A DNA stretch of 8,483 nucleotides. It comes from Christiangramia sp. (GTDB lineage: Bacteria; Bacteroidota; Bacteroidia; Flavobacteriales; Flavobacteriaceae). Shown here piece after piece: positions 1-5,117 of this stretch. Below the pieces are notes generated by a model, which did no database searches, had not been told where the DNA came from, and was given only the letters and a program-made list of their open reading frames with translations. The translations under genes and the position numbers were made by a program. The stretch spans positions 1 to 8,483 of the forward strand of contig JAHELO010000055.1 in NCBI GenBank assembly GCA_024644145.1, written 5' to 3'. The first letter of the stretch is position 1, and every line of letters begins with the position of its first letter.

Positions 1-664
1 CTATCTGATCCTTAATCTCCTCCACCTGATCTGGAAAAACACCCTGAAAGATCAATACTCCGCCAAATAGAATCAAAAGAATACTAATAGCCTTCTTCAT
101 CACATATATACGATTGGGCGTTAATTTTCTATTGAGTTTCTTCGCCAGCAATATTTTCGCGATATCTACAACAAGATAGATGAGAAGTACACTGCTAAGG
201 AAAACAGAGATCCTGTTCGCATCCATATCTAGTTTAGGGCCGAATACGATGATAACTCCCAGCCAGAATCCCAGAACACCAATATTTATAAAATTGAGCA
301 GAAAACCCTTTGCAAATAGGCTGAAATAGTCGCTTTTACCCAACTTTCTTATTTCTGGCGTCTCATCATCTGTAGTTAATACTTTTTTAGTCTGCAGGAA
401 ACTCATAACCCCATAGGTAGTAAGAATCATTCCACCGAAAATAAATAAGGCAGGATCATCCTTGAGACGTTCAAGTAGTTTAGTGGTACTAAAGTAGGCG
501 ATGGCTATAAAAACAACATCTGCAGCTATTACCCCCAGATCTAATGCAAAAGCAGCTCTAAAACCTTTAATGGCAGCAGTTTCCAGTAATACAAAAAACA
601 CCGGGCCAAATAGAAAAGCCAGAAAAATTCCCAGAGGCAGGGCAGCTAAAACGTCCTGTAACAT
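1..664 (-). CDS. LysE-family transporter (partial, 3' end outside the window)
   Basis: Inner-membrane exporter of the LysE/RhtB superfamily, which moves amino acids or similar small solutes out of the cell; the substrate cannot be told from the sequence. The reverse strand reads from ATG at 664 for 221 full codons with no stop, so the C-terminus lies beyond base 1. The N-terminus starts MLQDVLAALPLGIFLAFLFG and continues with PVFFVLLETAAIKGF, the Pro/Gly-rich first helix and loop typical of LysE proteins. Further hydrophobic segments lie near residues 40-60, 73-90, 115-142, 150-170 and 187-207, separated by a charged cytoplasmic-type loop (about 92-110, KKVLTTDDETPEIRKLGKSD). This fits the usual six-helix fold of about 200-230 residues, so little is missing. 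It follows rnr on the same strand, but a terminator and its own promoter-like element separate them, so it is probably transcribed alone. Confidence 0.85.
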   Translation of the reverse strand, partial: MLQDVLAALPLGIFLAFLFGPVFFVLLETAAIKGFRAAFALDLGVIAADVVFIAIAYFSTTKLLERLKDDPALFIFGGMILTTYGVMSFLQTKKVLTTDDETPEIRKLGKSDYFSLFAKGFLLNFINIGVLGFWLGVIIVFGPKLDMDANRISVFLSSVLLIYLVVDIAKILLAKKLNRKLTPNRIYVMKKAISILLILFGGVLIFQGVFPDQVEEIKDQI

Positions 665-681
665 ACAGTTAAGTTGTTTTG

Positions 682-689
682 CAAATGTA
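682..689 (-). promoter_or_regulatory. Bacteroidota -10-type element for the LysE gene
   Basis: On the reverse strand this reads TACATTTG, a full match to the TAnnTTTG element recognised by the Bacteroidota primary sigma factor. It ends 17 bases before the ATG, which leaves a leader of about 10-12 bases. No clear TTG-type -33 element is visible about 19 bases upstream, so the call rests on the -10 match and its position after the rnr terminator. Confidence 0.4.
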
Positions 690-709
690 AACTTTTTACT
701 CCTTAAGTA

Positions 710-731
710 TAAAATAGCCTTATCCAGGCTA
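710..731 (-). terminator. Rho-independent terminator of rnr
   Basis: Read on the reverse strand, a perfect 6-bp stem TAGCCT / AGGCTA with a 5-base loop (GGATA) is preceded by an A-rich stretch and followed directly by TTTTAT. It lies 25 bases past the rnr stop codon and upstream of the LysE promoter element. The stem is short, so termination may be incomplete. Confidence 0.6.
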
Positions 732-755
732 AATTTTATTTAGCGATCCAGAAAC

Positions 756-2960
756 TTAATTTCCATCTGCTTCCACTTCTTCTCTATTACCCAATAAAGT
801 AAAATCAAGATGCCTTCTTACCAGATCGGCATTTTTAACTTTTACATAAACTTCATCGCCAAGAGTGTATGTCTGACCAGTTTTTTTACCGGTTACGGCA
901 AATTCATCAGGGTTAAATTCATAATGATCATCATTCATATCCCTTAGACGTATCATGCCTTCACATTTATTTTCCACGATTTCAACGAAGATTCCCCATT
1001 CAGTCACGCCGGAAATTACTCCAAGGAATTCCTCATTTTCATGATCCTGCATAAATTTTACCTGCATGTATTTAATGGAATCCCTTTCAGCATTGGTAGC
1101 CAGGTTTTCCATTTCACTACTGTGATGACATTTTGCTTCATATTCCTCTTCGTTTGCAGATTTGGAGCCATCTAAATAGTGCTGAAGCAGCCTATGAACC
1201 ATAACATCCGGATATCTCCTAATTGGGGAAGTAAAATGTGTATAGTAATCGAAAGCAAGACCGTAGTGACCAATATTATCGGTTCCATAATAAGCTTTGC
1301 TCATGGTTCTTATTGCAAGCGTGTCTACCATGTTCTGCTCCTTTCTACCCTGCACATCCTCCAGTAATTTATTTAAAGAGGAGGTGGTAGTACTTCTATC
1401 TTTCAGGTTTAGTTTATGCCCAAACCTGCCAACAATTGTTTGAAGTGAGGCCAGTTTCTGATCATCTGGTTCGTCATGACATCTATATACAAATGTTTTC
1501 TTAGGACTTTGTTTTCCAATGAATTCTGCTACTTTTTTATTAGCCAGCAGCATGAATTCCTCAATAAGTTTATTCGCGTCTTTAGCAGTCTTAAAAAATA
1601 CACCTACCGGATTATTATCTTCGTTCAAATTGAATTTTACCTCAACTTTATCAAATGAAATAGCACCATCCCTCATCCTGCGGGACCGCATTTTTTTAGC
1701 CAGCCTGTTTAAAGTAACCACTGCTTCTACTAATGCACCCCTAACGGTATATGAATGTTTTCTAATAGAGACATCATCTGGAATGGTTCCAGTTCCGGTT
1801 TCAAGTATGTGCTGCGCCTCTTCATATGCAAAACGCTCATCTGAATAAGTTACCGTTCGGCCAAACCACTGGTCTTTTACATTCGCATTATCGTCTATTT
1901 CAAACACTGCAGAAAAGGTGAACTTTTCCTCTTTGGGCCTGAGAGAACAGGCATTATTAGAAAGAATTTCTGGAAGCATAGGCACTACCCTGTCCACAAG
2001 GTAAACCGAGGTTGCCCTGTCATAGGCTTCTTCATCCAGAATGGTTCCCGGCTGCAGATAATGTGATACATCTGCAATATGAATCCCTATCTCATAATTT
2101 CCATTTTCAAGTTTTTGAAAACTTAAAGCATCATCAAAATCTTTAGCATCCTTAGGATCTATTGTAAAAGTGAGTACATCTCTCATATCTCGCCTTTTAC
2201 TGATCTCCTCATCATTTATAGAAGTATCTATCTGGTTGGCGTATTCTTCTACCTCTTCAGGGAAATCATGTGGTAATCCATATTGCGCCAGGATAGAATG
2301 AATTTCGGTATGATGTTCACCGGGAGTACCTAATACCCTGGTGATCCTACCAAAAGGAGAATCTGCTTTTTCTGGCCATTCTTCAAATTCTACAACCACT
2401 TTGTCCCCATTCTCAGCGCCATTCATCTTATTGCCTGAAACAAAGAAATCTGTATACATGGATTTATCGTCTATAACCACAAATCCAAAGTCTTTCTTTT
2501 GCTGAAGTGTCCCTACGAATTCAGTTCTTTTTCTCTTTACAATTTTTGTGATCTCACCTTCAGAGCGTTTTCTTCTCCTGCGATTATAAACATAGATCTC
2601 TACAGTATCACCATCAAAAGCGGCATTAAGATCTTTATTGGCAATAAAAATATCATCTGCCAGCTCTTCTACCATTACGTATCCATAACCTTTGGTTGTG
2701 AGATCTAATACACCGGTATAATAATTTTTACTTTCCTCGATCTTGAATTTACCCCGGTCCACTTCTATAATTTGCTTTTTAGCTGCGAGTTGAGCTAACT
2801 TCTTAATGATCTGGTTCCTGCTACTGGCATCATTAACACCAAGGCTGGAAGCGATTTGTTTGTAATTATATGTTTTACCGGAATTTTTACGAAGTATATC
2901 GATGATACTTCTGGAAAGGTTGCCTTGTATTTTAGATTTGCTATTGTTTTTTTTCTTCAT
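756..2960 (-). CDS. rnr: Ribonuclease R (3'-5' exoribonuclease)
   Basis: Processive, hydrolytic 3'-5' exoribonuclease of the RNase II/RNB family that degrades structured RNA, rRNA fragments and mRNA in the cytoplasm. It has 734 residues from ATG at 2960. Domains in order: N-terminal winged helix (about 12-75, with NYKQIASSLGVND), two cold-shock/OB domains (about 80-140 and 147-210, the second with GTLQQKKDFGFVV), the RNB catalytic domain (about 255-595) and a C-terminal S1 domain (about 643-722, FLGVISGVTEWGIFVEI). The catalytic metal-binding aspartates are in IDPKDAKDFDDA (D268, D274, D276, D277); the conserved TSPIRRYPDVMVHRLL block is at about 577-592. The long Lys-rich tail of the E. coli enzyme is absent and the protein ends about a dozen residues after S1. 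A GTG two codons upstream (2966) is a possible alternative start; ATG gives the usual MKKK-type N-terminus. An A8 run lies in codons 3-5. It is divergent from the small genes at 3180. Confidence 0.96.
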   Translation of the reverse strand: MKKKNNSKSKIQGNLSRSIIDILRKNSGKTYNYKQIASSLGVNDASSRNQIIKKLAQLAAKKQIIEVDRGKFKIEESKNYYTGVLDLTTKGYGYVMVEELADDIFIANKDLNAAFDGDTVEIYVYNRRRRKRSEGEITKIVKRKRTEFVGTLQQKKDFGFVVIDDKSMYTDFFVSGNKMNGAENGDKVVVEFEEWPEKADSPFGRITRVLGTPGEHHTEIHSILAQYGLPHDFPEEVEEYANQIDTSINDEEISKRRDMRDVLTFTIDPKDAKDFDDALSFQKLENGNYEIGIHIADVSHYLQPGTILDEEAYDRATSVYLVDRVVPMLPEILSNNACSLRPKEEKFTFSAVFEIDDNANVKDQWFGRTVTYSDERFAYEEAQHILETGTGTIPDDVSIRKHSYTVRGALVEAVVTLNRLAKKMRSRRMRDGAISFDKVEVKFNLNEDNNPVGVFFKTAKDANKLIEEFMLLANKKVAEFIGKQSPKKTFVYRCHDEPDDQKLASLQTIVGRFGHKLNLKDRSTTTSSLNKLLEDVQGRKEQNMVDTLAIRTMSKAYYGTDNIGHYGLAFDYYTHFTSPIRRYPDVMVHRLLQHYLDGSKSANEEEYEAKCHHSSEMENLATNAERDSIKYMQVKFMQDHENEEFLGVISGVTEWGIFVEIVENKCEGMIRLRDMNDDHYEFNPDEFAVTGKKTGQTYTLGDEVYVKVKNADLVRRHLDFTLLGNREEVEADGN

Positions 2961-3111
2961 TATCACTTAGTATACGATAAAATTACGCCATTCTACCAAC
3001 ACTTAAAGAATTTCAGTTTAAAGTTTTGTTAAGTCATTGATGGGTAAACAGATAGATTTCATGGGTCAACAATTTTTTTTTAGATATTTTTTAGAAAAGT
3101 CTAGTTCTAAA

Positions 3112-3132
3112 TCTTAATTTTTTCTTAATTTT
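3112..3132. repeat. Tandem 10-bp direct repeat, 11-bp period
   Basis: TCTTAATTTT occurs at 3112-3121 and again at 3123-3132, so the copies start exactly one helical turn apart. They lie about 30-50 bases upstream of the TAAATTTG element. This spacing suits an UP-like element or a protein bound to one face of the helix, but AT-rich DNA also makes such repeats by chance. Confidence 0.4.
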
Positions 3133-3161
3133 ACTTTAACATTCCCCCCGACTACTGTACC

Positions 3162-3169
3162 TAAATTTG
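3162..3169 (+). promoter_or_regulatory. Bacteroidota -10-type element upstream of the small membrane protein
   Basis: TAAATTTG is a full match to TAnnTTTG and ends 10 bases before the ATG at 3180, so the leader would be only about 5 bases. A TTTA at 3135-3138 is the nearest -33-like sequence and is not a good match or spacing. The position supports the small ORF at 3180 being real and heading a unit with the DUF2007 gene. Confidence 0.45.
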
Positions 3170-3179
3170 GTTTAGAATT

Positions 3180-3350
3180 ATGAAAGTCAGCAAGTCACTT
3201 AAATTTTCAGTTTTATTTTTCCTGATATTTATTTTTGGGATTCTTTTTGTTGTGGCTTCCATAAACCGATCTCTTGAAAAAAAGACAGAATTCTTTTTGG
3301 AGGAGAAGGCCGATAATACTCCTAATGTAGCATCTACTTTCCGCGATTAA
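3180..3350 (+). CDS. 56-residue single-pass membrane protein, unknown function
   Basis: I do not recognise this protein. The reading frame from ATG at 3180 to TAA at 3348-3350 encodes 56 residues. It has a short basic N-terminus (MKVSKSLK), one strongly hydrophobic helix at about residues 9-28 (FSVLFFLIFIFGILFVVASI), and a charged tail (NRSLEKKTEFFLEEKADNTP and on to FRD). This is the shape of a small bitopic inner-membrane protein with the N-terminus inside, or less likely a signal-anchor remnant. A TAAATTTG promoter element lies just upstream, and the DUF2007 gene starts 33 bp downstream on the same strand, so the two are probably co-transcribed. Codon content looks like ordinary coding sequence for this genome rather than random AT-rich DNA. 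It is short enough to be missed by standard gene callers. Existence is moderately supported; function is unknown. Confidence 0.55.
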   Translation: MKVSKSLKFSVLFFLIFIFGILFVVASINRSLEKKTEFFLEEKADNTPNVASTFRD

Positions 3351-3383
3351 ATCTTATCTTTAGTTAGGTTAATTCTTTTCCTT

Positions 3384-3626
3384 ATGAAAGATTATATATG
3401 CCTGGCTACGTTCACCTATCCACACGAATATTTTGTTCTTAAACTTAAGTTCGAGGAGGCACACATACGGCATTACTTCCAGAATGAAACCTTAATAGGC
3501 CTTCTTCCTCTATCCTCATTTGCCTTTGGCGGAATTAGATTAATGGTACATCCATCAGATCTTATAAGGGCAAAGCAAATAATAGATTCTCTAAACGACA
3601 AATCTTCCCATCTAAGGATCGTTTAG
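3384..3626 (+). CDS. DUF2007 family small protein
   Basis: Protein of 80 residues matching the DUF2007 family, described in databases as a putative prokaryotic signal-transducing protein; no biochemical role is established. The family signature is visible as FTYPHEYFVLKLKFEEAHI (about 10-28), followed by the FQNETLIGLLPL segment (32-43) and a GGIRLMVHPSDLIRAKQII strand-helix unit (49-67). Together these suggest a small ferredoxin-like alpha/beta domain. There is no membrane segment or signal peptide, so it is probably cytoplasmic. Many relatives carry the same domain with an extra C-terminal membrane or zinc-ribbon part; this one is the domain alone. It starts 33 bp after the 56-residue membrane protein on the same strand with no terminator between them, and a very AT-rich gap follows. 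Recognition is from family resemblance by eye. Confidence 0.8.
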   Translation: MKDYICLATFTYPHEYFVLKLKFEEAHIRHYFQNETLIGLLPLSSFAFGGIRLMVHPSDLIRAKQIIDSLNDKSSHLRIV

Positions 3627-3753
3627 TTATAAACAGTATATATCATATTTATTATTTCTTCTTTTTTAAAAAATTAAAATGATGTTATATGATGGTGTGT
3701 TAATTTGTAGAACAATTTTTTTGAAGAAAGTTTGGTATTTCAGTTGTAAGCAC

Positions 3754-3771
3754 TTGATAACAGTTTATCAA
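3754..3771. repeat. 18-bp inverted repeat (possible operator or hairpin)
   Basis: TTGATAACAGTTTATCAA has perfect 7-bp arms (3754-3760 and 3765-3771) around a CAGT spacer. The right arm runs on into TTATCAACA (3765-3773), one mismatch from the DnaA-box consensus TTATCCACA. A competing 6-bp stem TAACAG/CTGTTA (3758-3763, 3777-3782) overlaps it. It could be a protein-binding dyad or part of a folded transcript. Confidence 0.45.
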
Positions 3772-3785
3772 CACAGCTGTTAATT

Positions 3786-3813
3786 CCTAAGTAATTGGTA
3801 CTGTTAGGTTTTT
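3786..3813 (+). terminator. Candidate rho-independent terminator in the gap
   Basis: CCTA (3786-3789) pairs with TAGG (3805-3808), and after a 2-base bulge AGTA (3790-3793) pairs with TACT (3799-3802) around the loop ATTGG. TTTTT follows at 3809-3813. It would end the 3180-3626 transcript with a 3' UTR of about 160 bases, or end a separate small RNA. Stem G+C content is modest. Confidence 0.4.
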
Positions 3814-4028
3814 AAGATTTACTTAACAAAAGTTCATAAAATTGTTTTAAAAGGAATTATTGAAAAGTTCGAAGTTAACAATTGTCAATAACGTGTTTTT
3901 ATATGCTCATAACTATCTAAAAAATTCTATAGTTATTATTTGATTTATTGGAGTTGTTCCTGGTATTGTTATAAAAATCTTAAAAACCAAATTTCTTTGT
4001 TACTAAATCATCAGATGTTTTGAACAAT

Positions 4029-4116
4029 AGGCTGTCAATTTTAAAGCGTTGAAAAATAACGGTTTCAGAAAAGTAATTAACAATCAAAAATAAGCTGGTT
4101 AACAGCCTCTTTTTTT
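4029..4116 (+). terminator. Candidate structured RNA end / terminator just upstream of rpiB
   Basis: AGGCTGT (4029-4035) is perfectly complementary to ACAGCCT (4102-4108), enclosing a smaller CGTT/AACG hairpin. The right arm is followed within two bases by T7 (4110-4116). A local alternative is GCTG-GTTAA-CAGC (4094-4106), which would share the same T run. Either fold looks like a terminator protecting rpiB from upstream readthrough, or the end of a small RNA. The large loop of the long-range fold weakens the case. Confidence 0.3.
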
Positions 4117-4123
4117 AACTTTG
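4116..4123 (+). promoter_or_regulatory. Bacteroidota -10-type element for rpiB-elaA
   Basis: TAACTTTG is a full match to TAnnTTTG and ends 17 bases before the rpiB ATG, giving a leader of about 10-12 bases (ACAAACAATACAACT region) with no Shine-Dalgarno site. A TTG-type -33 is not obvious. Spacing to the start codon is the same as for the LysE gene at the other end of the window. Confidence 0.5.
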
Positions 4124-4140
4124 TCACAAACAATACAACT

Positions 4141-4581
4141 ATGAAAATATCTATTGGTAACGACCACGCAGGTGTGGATTATAAACAGTTGATCCAGGAA
4201 AAACTTGAAGCCCTGGGTCATACCGTAACTAATTATGGAACCAACAACGAGGATAGTGTAGATTATCCTGATTTTGTTCATCCGGTTGCAGAAGATGTTG
4301 AAAACAAGAAAGCAGATCTGGGTATTATAATTTGTGGTAGCGGGAATGGAGCAAATATGACCGCTAATAAACATCAGGGTGTAAGATCTGCACTTTGCTG
4401 GACAGAGGAGATCGCTAAACTTGCCAGAGAACATAACGATGCTAATATATTAAGCATTCCTGCAAGATTTGTGTCTAAAGATCTTGCTACTGAAATGACT
4501 ACAACCTTTGTAACTACAGGTTTTGAAGGAGGTCGTCACCAAAGAAGAGTAGATAAGATCCCTGCAAAAAAGCATTGTTAA
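4141..4581 (+). CDS. rpiB: Ribose-5-phosphate isomerase B (RpiB/LacAB family)
   Basis: Interconverts ribose 5-phosphate and ribulose 5-phosphate in the non-oxidative pentose phosphate pathway, in the cytoplasm. It has 146 residues, the normal family length (about 140-150). Active-site features align with E. coli RpiB: GNDHAG at 6-11 (D8, H9), catalytic-base Cys65 in IICGSGNG (63-70), His98 in REHND, and phosphate-binding GGRHQRRV (130-137, R132 and R136). The usual GTG-type loop reads GSG here, a conservative change. The LacA/LacB sugar-phosphate isomerases share the fold, but the Cys base and the absence of lac-type neighbours favour RpiB. The ATG at 4141 fits the family N-terminus MKISIGNDHAG. 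It heads a two-gene unit with elaA, 6 bp downstream. Confidence 0.95.
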   Translation: MKISIGNDHAGVDYKQLIQEKLEALGHTVTNYGTNNEDSVDYPDFVHPVAEDVENKKADLGIIICGSGNGANMTANKHQGVRSALCWTEEIAKLAREHNDANILSIPARFVSKDLATEMTTTFVTTGFEGGRHQRRVDKIPAKKHC

Positions 4582-4587
4582 TAACCT

Positions 4588-5034
4588 ATGGATTTAAATA
4601 TTCAGGTAAAAAAGTTCAGTGAATTAAAGCTCACTGAACTTTATGATATTCTTCAGTTAAGATCTGAAGTTTTTGTAGTGGAACAGAATTGTGTTTACCA
4701 GGATATTGATGGTAAAGATGAAGAAGCGTTACATGTAATAGGTTATAAAAACAATAAGATCGTTGCGTATACCCGATGCTTCAGACCCGGATACTATTTT
4801 GAACAGGCCTCAATAGGCAGGGTAATAGTTAAAGCAAGGGAACGAAAGTTTGGTTATGGTCATGCGATTATGCAGGCTTCAGCTGCCGCGATCAGGAAAG
4901 AGTTTAATACTACCAGTATTAAATTATCTGCACAGCAATATCTTATTAAATTTTACGAATCACATGGTTATAAAACCGTTGGCGAAGGATATCTGGAAGA
5001 TGGTATACCTCACATAGCCATGGTAAAAGATTAA
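4588..5034 (+). CDS. elaA: ElaA-like GNAT N-acetyltransferase
   Basis: Cytoplasmic acetyl-CoA-dependent acyltransferase of the GNAT superfamily, ElaA branch; the acceptor substrate is not known for this branch. It has 148 residues, the expected length. ElaA-type signatures are LRSEVFVVEQNCVYQDIDGK (24-43), the acetyl-CoA pyrophosphate loop R86-K-F-G89-Y-G91 (RxxGxG) after the strand ASIGRVIV (74-81), LSAQQYLIKFYESHGY (113-128) and the C-terminal LEDGIPHIAMVKD (136-148). It starts 6 bp after the rpiB stop and is almost certainly co-transcribed with it. No functional link to pentose phosphate metabolism is evident. The family assignment is firm; the gene symbol is by similarity only. Confidence 0.88.
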   Translation: MDLNIQVKKFSELKLTELYDILQLRSEVFVVEQNCVYQDIDGKDEEALHVIGYKNNKIVAYTRCFRPGYYFEQASIGRVIVKARERKFGYGHAIMQASAAAIRKEFNTTSIKLSAQQYLIKFYESHGYKTVGEGYLEDGIPHIAMVKD

Positions 5035-5117
5035 TACCAGCTGTTTTACATTTGCCAGAATTCTTAAGTAAGATTAATTCTACTGTACCAGGGTATTGGC
5101 CTTTTAATAATTTTATT
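5033..5117. terminator. Convergent gap elaA / S41 peptidase with weak terminator-like pairing
   Basis: Two convergent genes end here, so transcripts from both sides should stop in this 83-bp gap. Visible pairings are AATACC/GGTATT (5033-5038, 5092-5097), AGAATT/AATTCT (5057-5062, 5076-5081) and GCCA/TGGC (5054-5057, 5097-5100), then CCTTTTAATAATTTTATTTT on the plus strand. They overlap and cannot all form. No stem is strong enough for a firm call. Confidence 0.3.

Larger units (their letters stand above)
2961..3179. other. Divergent intergenic region between rnr and the 56-residue ORF
   Basis: This gap must hold promoters for both directions. It is AT-rich and contains long T runs (3073-3080 and nearby), a 10-bp direct repeat TCTTAATTTT at 3112-3121 and 3123-3132, a C6 run at 3144-3149, and a short inverted repeat ACTTAA/TTAAGT (3001-3006, 3029-3034). 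For rnr, the reverse strand has TAATTTTA about 15-25 bases before the start, one mismatch from TAnnTTTG, with no convincing -33. No RNA gene is recognised. Confidence 0.5.
3627..4140. other. 514-bp AT-rich non-coding gap between the DUF2007 gene and rpiB
   Basis: I find no credible gene here on either strand. By hand count 125 of 514 bases are G or C (about 24%), well below the flanking genes. It holds a TTTTTTAAAAAA palindrome (3662-3673), an 18-bp palindrome (3754-3771), a hairpin plus T run (3786-3813), an 8-bp inverted repeat ATAACTAT/ATAGTTAT (3909-3916, 3929-3936), a long-range AGGCTGT/ACAGCCT pairing followed by a T run (4029-4116), and the rpiB promoter element (4116-4123). None of the conserved cores of RNase P RNA, tmRNA or tRNA is visible. 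Confidence 0.7.

Noticed and set aside
501..743. 80-residue plus-strand reading frame
   Set aside because: Lies antisense to the start of the LysE gene and the gap before it; composition is that of a shadow frame and no family is recognisable.
1519..1848. 109-residue plus-strand reading frame inside rnr
   Set aside because: Entirely antisense to the conserved RNB domain, with low-complexity Ser/Leu/Phe content typical of a shadow.
4085..4092. Minus-strand TATTTTTG as a leftward promoter
   Set aside because: Matches TAnnTTTG but no minus-strand gene follows before rnr; such matches are expected by chance in DNA this AT-rich.
3627..4140. Chromosomal origin (oriC)
   Set aside because: Only two imperfect DnaA-like 9-mers, no cluster of consensus boxes, and no dnaA, dnaN, gidA or similar neighbours in the window. 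Kept only as a hypothesis.
4124..4140. Riboswitch or attenuator leader for rpiB
   Set aside because: The promoter element leaves a leader of only about 10-12 bases, too short for a riboswitch; the hairpins lie upstream of the likely start site.
4099..4434. 111-residue minus-strand reading frame over rpiB
   Set aside because: Antisense to the conserved RpiB core and running over its promoter; no recognisable domain.
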